Position numbers and translations under genes: made by a program. From Aptenodytes patagonicus (taxonomy: Eukaryota; Chordata; Aves; Sphenisciformes; Spheniscidae): a stretch of 64,000 bases of DNA. The DNA lies in the NCBI RefSeq assembly GCF_965638725.1, contig NC_134953.1, positions 39,484,854 through 39,548,853 on the forward strand, in the 5' to 3' direction. The notes below the pieces were generated by a model. The model worked only from the letters and a program-made list of their open reading frames with translations, had not been told where the DNA came from and did no database searches. Below are positions 25,001 through 37,400 of this stretch, piece by piece; positions within the stretch are counted from its first letter, which is position 1, and each line of letters begins with the position of its first letter.

Positions 25001-27022
25001 GCATGAATTTTTCATGCAAAGATAAATAACTTGAACTGTCTTTTCAGCCAGATCCACAGCACCGCCGTTCTTGCACTGTTATTGATTATAGTAATCAATC
25101 TTGGACAAGCAGAGGATCAACAGGTTCAGGTATGCTCATCAGTCATAGAATTTAATAAGATTAAGCAAGAGGTAGGCTTTTGGGACAAGGATGCATTTCC
25201 TACATAGATAATTACAGTGAGGAGGTTTTTCAAAGTTCTATTTCATGTTTTAAATTTTCCATTATACAAGTTTTATGCTTGCATATAGAGTATGTTTGGG
25301 TATGGCTTATTGTGTTTTGTTTTTTTTTATTACCACCTAGTATTTTAAAACATTTAAGGAAGCTTAATGTAATCGGCCCCAATGCCTCTCATGTCAAAGT
25401 TAAGAGCAGGAGTTGCCAATTTAAACAGGAACTAGCAACAACTACTTTCTGTCCAAGGGTTTTTCTTCTGCTCAGCTATACAACTGAAAGAAATTGCATT
25501 ATGTCCAAAAGAAACTTATCTGCACTGTATCTGGAAGAGATTGTACTAGAATTACAACTTAAAAGTGTATTTTAAAGCCAGTAACTGTACCAGTACAATT
25601 CACATGCATGCTCTGAAATCAGAGTATGCTTGTACGGTTTATTTGTAACAATTAGATTAACTTTATGGAGCTACGTGGCATAACCTAAAATGAATCTCAC
25701 CTAAAATTACTTACTTTTAATTGGTCAAAGTATCAATGCAGCAGGAAGGCATTTTTGTTGTGAATACAATGCATACTCTTCCCTCCAGTTTCCCTTACTT
25801 CACTGCAAAGTCATGTCCCTAAATTTTTTATGGTTAATACACTGTGCAAATAGTCTTCATATAGGCTTCAAAATAGCTACACAGTCACAACCAGGGTTGA
25901 GGTTCTTTTTTGATAGCAGGAAGCTACAAGACTAAGTTGCACATGTGTTACAGTAGGTCAATTAACCTTACTTATTTCAACTTTACCTTCAGAGATTTAG
26001 GTTTTTCATGGCATACAGAAGGTCTAGTCTAGTCAGTTGAAGGGGAGTTTGTTCAGAGATTACAGTAGATCAGAAGTTAACTTTTGTGCCCTGGAACAGC
26101 TTTTCTGAATGCCGTCTTTATAACTCTCACTTGAGTTCACCTTGAGAACTCCCTGTTAACTTTGTATTGATCCTAAGTATCACCTCCACCTGGAAAGGGT
26201 GGCACAGAGCAGGGGATTAGATGCACTTTCTGGGAACTAGGTCTGTCAAGACAAGTTACACTGGATTCCTTTCATCGCAGTGCTTTGGGATTCCTTACGG
26301 AGTTGTCAGAATTTCCCACATAAAAATATACTAACAAGATAGGATTGAAGCTGCAAAAGTTAATAGAAACTGCAAAGGTTAAGGTAGCAAGTACACGGGT
26401 GATTATTAGAGGACAGGAGGGGTCTTCTAGCTTGTCTCATAGCCAAATGGCCTACTACCACTAATGTAAGTGGTACCAGAGGCAACTTGAGTTTAACAAA
26501 GGCACTAAACTGAAGTAACTTAACTAACTTGTTTTTAAACAAGGAAGGAGTGGTTCCCACTGAAATTAAAATAAATATCTGCTCCCCCCCCAAAAAAAAA
26601 AACCCTAGTATCTTTAAATGCAAGATGAGTTTTATGACTGCTGTATTAACAAAAAAAAAAATTGAAGTCTGCAGAAGAACTTTGTAGACTTGAATACTTC
26701 ATGAAATATCAAGGAATACAGTAGTTCCCTGCAATGCAGCAACTATGAAGTACAAACTTTGCCCCTTTTGAAAGGCCAGTCACTTGTCTCAAACTTGCGT
26801 AACTTATACATAACGCAGTTGATAGCCACATATTCAAATAAAAAAAAAACAAAAAAAGCATTTGTTTTAAGCTAAAGGAGATGTATTTGGTACTTAGTTT
26901 TAATACCTTCCAGAAGTCTTAAAGTTGTACATGATCTCTGTTTATTAGGTCTTCAGCTGCATGGTTCTGTGAAAGCCCACAGTCGAAATGGATCAGTCAC
27001 AAAAAGCAAACAGGGGTTCTAA

Positions 27023-27970
27023 CGTGCCATGAAGAAGTATCCGTCCATCTCCAGAGAGTCACGAACCACCTCTCATTCTCAGCAATGTCAACATTGTTTA
27101 CAGAGAGTTTTCAAACACCCTTCCTTATGAATAATTATTTTTATATAAATCTAAGAAGCAGCTGCCAAAGATTAGAAGGGGTATACTTAAACATTCCATT
27201 TTTCTACCATTAGAAAAAGCTATACTCCAGTGGAAGGGTGAATACACTCCAGCGGGCAGTAAAGCCTAACTCCTAGAAAATCTAGCAGATGCTCTCAGTC
27301 ATTGCTGTTTTCCTATTACTGGCTTGTTACTGGTTCATGTTGTTACAGACAGCTACTGCAGAACCTGCTGATTTTCCTGTTGGCTCTACAGAAGATTAAT
27401 CAGGTTTTCCATAGCAGTAGTAATTTAAATTTTTAAAGCTATATTTATATGTTTAAAGCAATATTATACTATCAAAAGCAAGCACTGCACGATACTGCTT
27501 CTACAACTCAGCTTAGACAAGTTATGAATCCTGTAGTAATTGCAGCAGATATTAACACAGTTGTGTAAAAATAAGGTTAGCAAACCAGATGAACAGAATT
27601 GACAGCTTTAAGGGTAGTGCACCACTGACTCTTCCTGTTTTATACACTTACACGTCTTCCTCAGTGACTGAAGAAGGTCTAACAGGCAAGGAAGTGTCTC
27701 TTACTGCAAGTAGTTCCAGACAGTATTCAAAGAAAGTACATTGTCTTCCTGGTGAGACATTTTATGGTAATTTCACAGAATAGGTCAGTCTCCCTTTCTA
27801 AAAATACCTGCAATTATACAAGATTTCTGCACTCTGCCACGAAGTTCCACAACCCACAGATGCAACGTAGCATGTAGTAGATGTGTTCTGCACCGTGTGA
27901 CAGACATAGCGGAGGTATTAGCTGTAGTTGCCCTTGTGGCTCCAAATAAAACAAAAACATGAAATACAAG
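27023..27970 (+). other. FAM149B1: FAM149B1 3' untranslated region
   Basis: This stretch runs from the stop codon to just past an AATAAA at 27945-27950. No further coding frame of interest is visible. Further plus-strand AATAAA hexamers at 28672-28677 and 29090-29095 could give longer forms. Confidence 0.6.
27945..27950 (+). terminator. FAM149B1: Candidate poly(A) signal of FAM149B1
   Basis: AATAAA lies 923 nt past the stop codon, followed by A-rich DNA. It is the first canonical hexamer on the plus strand after the stop that I found. Confidence 0.6.
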
Positions 27971-30285
27971 CTTCTCAAAATAAGTGATTAGTTGAAGGTC
28001 TTACTCCCAAGCAGTAAGTGCCAGACTACAAGTAAGTGTAAAGACAAGGTGAGGATAACCAGTTACTGTATTTTAACAAAGTTAGGACACTGCACGAAAA
28101 CAATCCAGTTAAATCCAATTAAAAAGCACTTTTTTCTAAATTTCCTTATTAATATTTTTCAAATTACAATTCATAATGGAAAAAACTTGTCAGTATTCTT
28201 TATGAAGTGGCTCCCCTATTTTCCCCACTCTTAAGTTATGCAATCTATCAAATGTTAGTGGTACCTTACAGAACAGCTAATAATTTTTAATCAATATTGA
28301 AATTCTTGAGTCCAGTTGATCCAAGCATGCTCTAATCAAAAAGAAGGGAAAAGAAAGCAAAGCAGAACTGTGCAAGTGTAACTGGGTTAACTCCTTTGCA
28401 TTTCTAGAAGGGAAAAAAGGCTCTGGGCTCAATCTAAGTCTCTTAAGTTTGCATAGAGATAAATTGATGATGAAGAGAGGCTTCTATTCACTAAACCCTT
28501 TCAACATACAATTTCTCTTAACAGTTAAGACTACTGGAACATTGTACAGTGTGTCATTTATTTATCTCAAGCTAACTGGAGATAAGTATCCCATTTACAT
28601 CAGTGCCATTCCTCAGGGACCAAGTTAGTGTTCTGTAGCCCTAGTGCATAAAGAGTTACAAAAAATACACAAATAAACTTGAATAGACTTCTAGTGACAT
28701 AATGTAGTATTCTATAGCCTGGAGGAGTCAGTGTGTTAAAAAAGTGAAAGCAGTCTCATCATAAGGTAATTTTTGGTTTCTGTACAAATGGTTGACACCA
28801 GGGACTTCTCCTGGGCTGTTAGATCTCTATTTTGTGTAGTAAAAGTAACGTTCAAGTCACATGTTACACAACATAACATAGTGATATGCTGTACTCTCTC
28901 AGAATCGGGATAATTTTTGAAAGCAGCCAAGTAAAAGGGGACAGAGTTACCATTCTACCTCTAGCTTCCCCCCAGGAAGCCCTATTAAATAATCAGTTCC
29001 CGAATGCTATCACTAAAGCAATGAGGACCTTCAACTCAAAAGTAAGTGTTCACCTTGTGGCTCATAAGCCTTTGAAAAATGATCCACAAAATAAAGTCAG
29101 CCTTGTTCCTTTGAGCTATAGCAAGTTGAAAACTAGTTACTCTTCAAAGTCATACCCCTGCACACTATGTCAAGTGGTTTAAAAACAGCTGAAGCAAAAA
29201 CCTTGAAAGTATTTGCACATCTTACAGAAGTAATTCACTTCTGAAATAACAGAAGTGTTGACAAACACGATGAAGCAGCTAATCACTACCATCCTACAGC
29301 AGACATTTTCATGCTATTGAAATAACATGCAACATTTCTAAGCTTTGGAACTCCTTGCCACGGGACATCACGAATCCCAGAAATACACAGAACCGACTCT
29401 GTTCTGTGGCTTTTTAAGTTTATTACCTCACTTCAGTGTGTTGGAGAATTTCTGCATAGTCACGTACGTGCTGCAGTCTCATATTCTTCCTAAGGCATCT
29501 GCCGCAGGCCATCAAAGACCAAACACTAGGTGGCCCTCTCATCTAATGTAGCATCACCAGCACTGACGCCGCAGTTAACAATATAGCCATATTTTCAGCT
29601 GCCACAGAAGTATGTAGTATTTACTTTAAACCAGTGAGAAGAGTCAACACGAGCAGTTTGTTTTGAATAGCTACTTAGAAAATGTAGAGGGCTAGGGAAG
29701 CAACATAGCACAGAATTCTGCAAAAACTTCATTTATTAAATCTGCAATTTTCCAAAGTATCTTTGTAAAACCAATGGGATATCTGAAAAACACCTGTTGA
29801 GCTGAAGCACAAAGACCTTTAAAAACAGCAGAAGGTTTGTTACAGAAGAAATGTGTGAATAGCAAAAAGATAAGGTTTCCAGCTCAGAAACCCCAGGAAT
29901 CGGCATTGAAGACTCTCAAAGGTGTGGGATTACATTGTTTTACCATCAGCTGTACCCAATATTCATTAGGTGTTTGGAAGGAAGGTGCTTCAACACAAGT
30001 TTAATAAGCACACAGCCATCCCAAACATCACACAGCTTCCTTACTGTAACAAAACTTTTAGTCAAGAATCTGTTTGATCTTAACTGAAGAGCACCCAAAG
30101 GATTTTAAACAGTAGCACCAGAATGCTTTGTCTTTCTTGTTCACGATGCGTTCTGTATCATACCTCCCAGTCACAGCAAGTTGATGCACGCACACTCCGA
30201 AACAGTAGTCCAGAAAAATGGAAATTCTCCCAAATCCACATGTTCCCATACAAAATTATACCCGTTATTTCAGCCTATGCAGTTC
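27971..30285. other. Convergent intergenic region between FAM149B1 and DNAJC9
   Basis: AT-rich DNA without a credible coding exon. It may include the DNAJC9 3' untranslated region: minus-strand AATAAA occurs at 30286-30291, overlapping the DNAJC9 stop, and again at 29732-29737. Short ORFs here (for example 28886-29182 and 29345-29551, plus) have no family resemblance I can see. Confidence 0.55.
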
Positions 30286-30286
30286 T

Positions 30287-32929
30287 TTATTTCTTTCCTT
30301 TCTTGGCTGCAGTCTTCTTTCCTCCTTTTTTAGCATTATTCCCGTATTTTGCTTCCAGTTGGGCCAAAAAGTCATCCATTTCCTTTTTTCGATCTTTATT
30401 TCTGCTCTGGGAGAGGGGAAAACAAACCCAAAACTTTTACTACTTCCTAATACAGATTATTGTATTGAAGTTAGATAGCTACATAAAATCTCAGAATAGA
30501 GTAAACAGGGAATACAAGCTACAGGAGGTATAGTACTGTCAAGCAGAAGCCTACTTGTATACTCTAGGCTCTATACCTAACTTCCAGAAGTATCAAGACA
30601 GAGGTGAAGAGTGGCTATCAAAAACATCACGACATAAGGCTAGGAAAAGCAAAGAAATTTCTAGTTTAGACCCAAAACTCTATTACAATTTGAGGAATGA
30701 TTAAGCATGAACATTCTAGGAAGCCCACTGGACAATAAGAAAGAAGAAACAAAACATTCTGAAAAACAGAATGTAAACAGTATGTTTCTTTCCTAGATCC
30801 CCAAGATAAAAAAGCAAAATATTAAGACCTATCAACTTCTACACCCTCGTGGAATCCCTCAGAAAGAAAGAATCATTAACACTCCCTATCTAACTGCCTA
30901 AAACTAGAAGTTAAATATTTTGATTGTGTATGCAGTAAGGATAAACATATTAGAATAACTTTGTTAATTTTTAAAAAGACACAGGTAATAAAATCCATAC
31001 CATACTCCGACTATTAAAGTACATAGATAGTTAACATTAAGGTCAGATTTTAACCTCGGGAACTCAGAATGAGTTGCAAATACAAAGACGCTCAGGGAAC
31101 ACACAATTATAAGCCAGTAACGTAATTATCTTCAACAGATACAAAAAGCCTTACTTGAATCAGTGCTTTCAAGTCATCTTCTCCACCAAGGCCCAGTTCA
31201 TCTTTAGTCTTTTCTGCCTCTCTAGCTTCTTTTTCTGCCTAAAATAGCAAACTAGTTTTTTAAAAAGTATTTTGCACCTTATTTGACAAAGTCTTATAGT
31301 AGTTACCAAACACTTTATTTTGCATCTGTATATAAATAGCTGCAAGGAAACACGAACGGTTTCCAAGTTTGGCCACAGATGAGAGATCAGTCAAAGAGAA
31401 AGCCCGTTCTGGTTCTGCAGTTTAGTAGAGCGGGACAGTTTTTTGCCGTTTCACAATGCTGAACGTGGCAAGATGTCCATCCCCATCCCTGTTCCCCACA
31501 CCCACACTTTCTTTTGTCTTAGCGGCTATTACATTTTCTTACGTTAGAGAAAGGTGATTGTGATGTGCATATAACATATTCTACAAAGTGTCCAAAAAAC
31601 CAAAAAAAACCAAAAAAAACCCCAACCAGGTTGGAGAAAAGGTCCATTTAGTCCAGAATGTTATTTTACACTTGCCAAAAGGCAAGCGTAATATATTTCC
31701 ACCCCACATACACTTCTTAATTCAAGCAACTCATGGCTTTGTAAATAAGTGCAGGGACATGCTAAACTGTAATAAGCCATTGTGTATAATAACGAAATAA
31801 AAGAAAGAAGTAATAGGCAACAGCCTGTTACAACTCAAAAGCCCTTCACAACAATTTGGGGGGGGTGGGGGTGGAGAACCCAGGTGACTACATGTGAAAA
31901 TCAAAGATACTGGCAAGATCTGTAACCCAGGAACCCTGTGGCAAACATTTGTCTTAAGAACGGTTTCATTTTTTTCTACCAAGGGAGATTAAAAGCTTAT
32001 CATAAATAATGTTTCCCTTTGGTCCCCGATTGATTTAACCTACCCGCCTTTTTCTTGCGATCATTTTCTGCTTAGACTCTTTTACAAAACCTTTGTAGGA
32101 TGGGACTTCTCCAGAGTCAATGGCTTTTTCTATGATTTTCCGTATTCTTGGTTCATCTGTATAGTCCACACACAACACAGACTCCATTATTCTGTCCATG
32201 TCACCCTCAAAATCCATGTACGCTGCTTTAATATCAGCTAGCTCTTCTTCTGAATCTTTATAGCTCTTTTCGAAGTCTTCAATATCTTTTACACTGATCT
32301 GAAACAAAGAGGTGACACTTCTTGAGTTACAGGATTTATTCACCAGAAGGATTTAAGAGACAGCATTAAAAACCCCAGTGTTTTACACACAGCTCGTAAA
32401 GCTACCACTCTGAAGCATCGGGCTTCCCCTTCCCGGAGGGTGTGCCGTCCCGCGGAGGTGAGCCCTGCAGGGTCCCACCTCCGGTTCCCAGACCCCGGCC
32501 CTCACCTTCTTGAAGAGCAGCCGCCAGTACTCCTGCCAGTCCCGCTCGCCCCTCAGCGCCGCGCCCTCCTCGTCGACCGTGCCCTGCTCATCGTACACGG
32601 CGCGCTGCTCCGCGTCGCTCAGGACGGCGTACGCCTTGCCCAGGATCTGCGGGGACACAGGGGACGGTCGGTCGGTCGGTCAGTCAGGGAGCCGGCCGGT
32701 CAGTCAGGGACCGCCACCGCCGCCCTCTCTCCCTCCCGCCCGCGCTCACCTGGAACCGCCGCGTCGCCTCCTCCTTGGCATCGGGCTCGGCGCGGTCGGG
32801 ATGTACGCGGAGCGAGGCGCGGTGGTAGCCGCGGCGGATCTCCTCGGGCGAGGCCTCCCGGCGGACGCCCAGGACGCGGTAGAGATCGGGGGAGCCGAAG
32901 GCGGCCTCGCACTGCTCCAGCAGTCCCAT
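30287..32929 (-). CDS. DNAJC9: DNAJC9, J-domain co-chaperone for histones H3-H4, complete
   Basis: Five exons, 32750-32929, 32506-32646, 32044-32298, 31155-31238 and 30287-30406, form a 259-residue frame (human 260). The J domain lies at about residues 15-80 ([13 protein letters not shown], then HPD at 43-45, then [16 protein letters not shown]), so HSP70 stimulation should be intact. The middle part ([41 protein letters not shown]) is the histone-binding helical region known from the human protein. The C-terminus is strongly Lys-rich. The family protein binds H3-H4 dimers and recruits HSP70 during nucleosome assembly. All introns are GT-AG and three of the four are short (intron 1 about 100 nt). 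The start matches human MGLLDLCEEVFG and lies in a CpG island. Confidence 0.96.
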
Positions 32930-33030
32930 CCCGCCAACGCCGCGGCACCGCCCCCGCCCGCCGGCCCGAGAGCGCCAACCGCCGCCGCGCCCCGCCCGCC
33001 TCTCGCGGGAGTTGGGCGGGAGGCGGGGAC

Positions 33031-33040
33031 GCGCATGCGC
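33031..33040. promoter_or_regulatory. NRF1-type site GCGCATGCGC in the DNAJC9 promoter
   Basis: An exact match to the palindromic NRF1 core, about 100 bp upstream of the DNAJC9 start codon. NRF1 sites are typical of TATA-less housekeeping promoters; occupancy is inferred. Confidence 0.6.
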
Positions 33041-33214
33041 GGGACGGGCGGCCCGCTGAGGGGAGGCGGCGGGGCCGGGCCCCGGGGAGCGAGGTCAGCC
33101 CTTCCAGAGACACTGTCGGGATTAACTTTCACAACCTGCTCGAACCGCTCTCCCTGGCCGAGGGGGAGCTTTCCTGCGGAAGTAATTTGAGGAGCAGCCC
33201 AGGAACAAGGCGGG

Positions 33215-33259
33215 AGCGGGGCAGGTGCCTGCAGCGGGGCAGGTGCCTGCAGCGGGGCC
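33215..33259. repeat. 18-bp tandem repeat, about 2.4 copies
   Basis: The unit AGCGGGGCAGGTGCCTGC is present twice exactly and then in part. It sits on the far side of the DNAJC9 promoter. Confidence 0.9.
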
Positions 33260-33300
33260 GCACCCGGCCTGGTTTCCCCCATCCCCCCACAGGCGCGGGT

Positions 33301-33860
33301 AAGAAGTTTCGGTGGTTTGGATTCACATCGCTCCCTCTCGAGGACACGCTGACAGCTGGGAACCTGCTTCTGCGCAAGAGCCTCCCCTCCTGTCGGTGAG
33401 CACGGTATGTCTTCTGCAAAGGAAAGCCAGGAGCGCTCGGATACAGTTACCATCAGTAAATTAAAGAAAAAAACCAAAGGCCAAAAAAAAAAAAAGGCAA
33501 GGGACTCCTACTTGCCTTTCCACTTCCCACTGGTAAACAGTAAGCTTTGTGGGTCATGCAGTTCTTGCAGGCTGGATGAAATCCACCGACTACTGAAAAA
33601 GCTTGCCTTCCTTCTAAAAATAGATGCTCCAAAATACCTACGAGACTTTCATTGAGACACACGGACCCCAGGGAAAAAACCAAGCAGCTCTTCAAAGTAC
33701 CTGTGTTTATTACATCAAAACCCAAAGTTCTAACAGTTCACACATTTTCTTTTCCTTCCAGGCTGTCCCAAATGTGACAACAGGAAGGCAAAAGTGTTTG
33801 CATGTATCCAAACAAAACCGTGGAATAAAAGTCCAATAAAGATATGTTTATACAAAACTC
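33301..33860 (+). ncRNA. Possible transcript divergent from DNAJC9
   Basis: Just beyond the CpG island the plus strand carries an 82-codon frame (33407-33655, Lys-rich near its start) and two AATAAA hexamers near 33822 and 33835. That arrangement would suit a short polyadenylated transcript fired divergently from the DNAJC9 promoter. The frame has no resemblance to a protein family I know, so a noncoding transcript is the more cautious reading. A human antisense transcript is known at the DNAJC9 locus, but homology cannot be claimed. Confidence 0.25.
33706..33711 (-). terminator. TFAM: Candidate distal poly(A) signal of TFAM
   Basis: AATAAA on the minus strand, about 700 nt past the TFAM stop. 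A second minus-strand AATAAA (34403-34408) overlaps the TFAM stop codon itself. The region between (33712-34403) would be 3' untranslated sequence; no gene is seen in it. Confidence 0.45.
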
Positions 33861-34403
33861 ATATGATGTCTTTAATTAAATGCAATGTAAGTGGTATACA
33901 CAGATTGATACGTACAAAAAGACAGATGCATAAAATAAAAGTATGTTACATTTCTTGTGCCTTTTGTTGAAATGTAGAACATTTCTCTTCGCTACCAATA
34001 CCCATGGAGGGAATAAAACACAGCAGCATTAACTCAGATTTCAGCTCTTATTTACAGAATTTAGATGGTAACATTGTAGAATATTCTTGCTTTCATAAAA
34101 AATATCTTACAAAAGCTAGCTGTTATCTACCATTATTGGAGAGCTCTGCTGATGTCAGTGAGTATCACTATTCACAGCTTGATTAACCGGTTATTGTTGT
34201 ACACTTCAGGCTACGCCTGCAATGATTATTTCAGTCAGTTCCAAGAGACACTGAATCCTCTCTCACCTGATCACCTTTTCTACTTCTCCAGTGGGCCCTT
34301 TACGGGTTTTCCAAGTTTCAGTGCTAATGCTGACTGCAGCATTAACACAGCAGGATAAAGACATGACAACCAAAGGGCATTAAATATAAAATACTTAACC
34401 ATT

Positions 34404-37400
34404 TTATTCCTCCCTTTTTTTCAACTTTAATTTTGCCTTGTTTTCCTGTGAGGAAGCTTTGGCTGTTTCAGCATTCTTTGCAGTTTCAGCAGTTTTGGTT
34501 TTTGGCTTTTGCTTTCTGGAACGTATCAGGTCTTCACGTCCGAGTTCAACCATTTTTGCTTCCCACGACTTCATTTCATTCTCATACCGAACCTTATCAT
34601 CTTCAGCGAGCTGCAGGTATGGCTGGAAGAAAATCAGGTATCAACAGTTACGGAAGGGGCTTTGTCAGGGTAACTGCCATGTCCTGCCATCCTCCCCTTT
34701 GATACAAACGTGACTTACTACGGGACCTGTGCAGTCCGCATCTCAGGCGTTCACTTTTGCCTCCGGAAAATTCAAAACACATCAATCTTGCACAAAAATA
34801 CAAAACCTTAGCATTGAATTATGGTTATGTCAACAGATGGCCATTCCTGAAGAGGAAGTTTATTCAGTATTACTACTAACAGCTAAGGCTTTTTTTGAGT
34901 ACTAGTTTGACAGAGCTGGCTTATGCAAGGAACAGGAGTAGATATTTCTGCACAACTATTTCAAATTCTTTTTCTACAGAAAAAACCATGAACCTAGTGC
35001 ATGTTCTAAGCACACATTCAAAACAATCTGGAAGAAGGACATTCAGGAGGAAGGACAGTAAGGTACAGAATACCTGAAAATCTGGAGGTTTAGATTAGGT
35101 TTCAGTATGGCACCACTCCGATTTTCATATACCCATCTGCAGGTTTGTATTTCAATACACTGAGAAAGCTGGCGGAAAACTACCCCCAAGACAACCAAAA
35201 TTAATAAATTACTATGTGCACATCACTTGTAGATTTCTGTTGCTTTTACCTGTCAAAAGTCTTTCCACTTTTGCAGCAGCAAATTACTCTGCTGGCATTT
35301 AAAAATATTATAGATTATTAGGGAAAAAAAAAATCAAATTGTTGCAAATTATTCCACCTTCCTCCCTAGATGCCACTCAACGTCCATTTCCAGGCATACA
35401 GAACTTCCACCCTATCCCACTCACTCACATTTCATCAACACTGTGAAAGAAATGGTCACTACTGGAATAAAAGTAACGACAATCTTTTTCAAGATGCATA
35501 AATACGATCTCACAGTATTTTCCTCAGTATTATATTTTGAGCAACTGAGTTCAAGATTTTGTATGAATTCATTAATTTTGACTCAAGTTTGTCATTTTCC
35601 AATTAGACCAGAGCCTCATCAAAATCCACTCACCTACCTGCTTTTGAGAACTGGACAGTTTTTGCCATGCATCAAATAATTGCTTCAGCTTTGCCTACAG
35701 GATATAGAATATGCAATACATAAGGATTATTTTAACAATAGACTGACCACAGAGGGTTACAGATGAATGCCACGCTAGTGAAAGCCAAGTATAAACCAAT
35801 GTAAAAAAGCACAAAGTCACACGGGCTTAATACCCAACTTCTTAACGTAGGTAAATAATAAACGATACGGTTCCACAAGTTGCTGGACACCATCTGAGCC
35901 ACATTTACAGACAATATAAGCACGAAGCAGTTTAAGTTGCTTAGCCTGCCGCCAAAGCAGGCAGACAGAACAGCTGAGCTGATTTATAGCAACATGATTA
36001 CATCTCACCCCGCATACTGGCTTCATTTAAACCGAGCCCTAACTGAAGCCAAGCCCACACAAGTATTAACCACCTTCACAGGAAACTTTGTACCACTTCA
36101 GGAGTATTTTGCCACATGTGCGTCAAACGGGGCCTCAGCTGACTGGAGATGCCTGCCTTGTACACAGAAAACCGAGGAACAAACTATTTCCACCATCCTG
36201 ATTTACTGACTAAATGCATAGGGTAAGGAACGTATTAGGCATACAGGGGAGGTCTCCAGCGCTTCAAGTGCTGCAATCCACTTGTAACTGAAATCACACC
36301 AAAGTGCAGTTTGGTGCAGAACTTGTGACTTTGCTGAGGAACTCTTGCATGTTCCGTAACATCGACTGTGCTACAAGGAGGTACAATAACCACTATTACA
36401 GAAATGGTAGCAGACCACCACAACCATTTTAAAAAATAATGTATTTCTACACCAAGACAAAGAAAAATAGAATTCTCTCCCTACAGAAGGAACAGATGGA
36501 GTCTGTAACACTGAAGTGCAAAAAATAGTGCAAATATTTTAAGTCTATATACCCACACAGCAGTTTATGTAGGACATGCCACCAGCAGTATAGCCAGATC
36601 ACCGTAGCCTAAAAAAAAATAACCTAAGCAAAGCAAAATCCAGATACTGAACTATTGAACAGTTTATTTGAAAATGACAGAATCTAGAACAGATTTTCTG
36701 AATACAATAGATTTATTTTAAAGAACAATTTTTCCTGGCTTACCACAGGTGAAATTCCCTCACTTTCTTGAAAGTTTTCCGACACAAAGATGTTAAAGCC
36801 GCTACGAGATCTTTTAGGTTTTCCAAGCACAGTCAATTCCTTTAAAAACAACATGAAAAGTTACTCAATCTCCCAAGCGTGCATTTTTCCAAAACTAAAC
36901 TTACCACTTGTCTTTCTATTTTATACAAAAGTCAGACTCAAATGCATTTTTTGGTGTTTTATTCTGTAAACTGGACTGTATGTCAAGATGCTCTCACCAC
37001 TTGTCAAGACTAATGCTAAACTAAATTAAGAAAAGCTAACAACTTGAATTTTCACAGACATAAAAAAAAATATTTTAAACTGATTCTTACTTCAGCTAAG
37101 TCTTCCAGAAACCAAAGACTGTTACTAAATTCCACTCAGTAAGAAAGTCATGACGACAGGTTTTCCATTATCTTCATAAGGCTTCGGTTTCTGGTGTGAA
37201 ATACTGTATGCTTGCAGAGAGGAGGGCAGATACCTAACTGTGGGAGGTGAGAAGGTGGAACAGAACCAGCATATTCCCAGGGAAACAGAGCTAGGTTTCT
37301 GCTCTCAGAACACTTTGCCTACAGGGATGATGGTGAGAGAGGGAAAGTACAGCAAGTTATGGATGCAATTGCACTTGTTGTTTTCTCCAGCCCTAAGACA

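Larger units (their letters stand above)
32400..33300. promoter_or_regulatory. DNAJC9: CpG island promoter of DNAJC9
   Basis: A dense CpG block covers DNAJC9 exons 1-2 and about 370 bp upstream. It contains a perfect NRF1-type palindrome at 33031-33040 and a near-match to the TCTCGCGAGA promoter element at 33001-33010. Long ORFs in this block on both strands (up to about 319 codons) are antisense or shifted shadows of GC-rich DNA. Transcription away from DNAJC9 on the plus strand is likely at such an island. Confidence 0.8.

Noticed and set aside
32440-33399. 319-codon plus-strand ORF antisense to DNAJC9, plus 226- and 243-codon ORFs nearby
   Set aside because: They lie wholly in a CpG island, are Arg/Pro/Gly-rich, and are antisense or shifted relative to DNAJC9 exons that match the family well. 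High GC alone removes stop codons.
33300-34400. MRPS16, which follows DNAJC9 in human
   Set aside because: No frame on either strand resembles MRPS16; TFAM follows instead.
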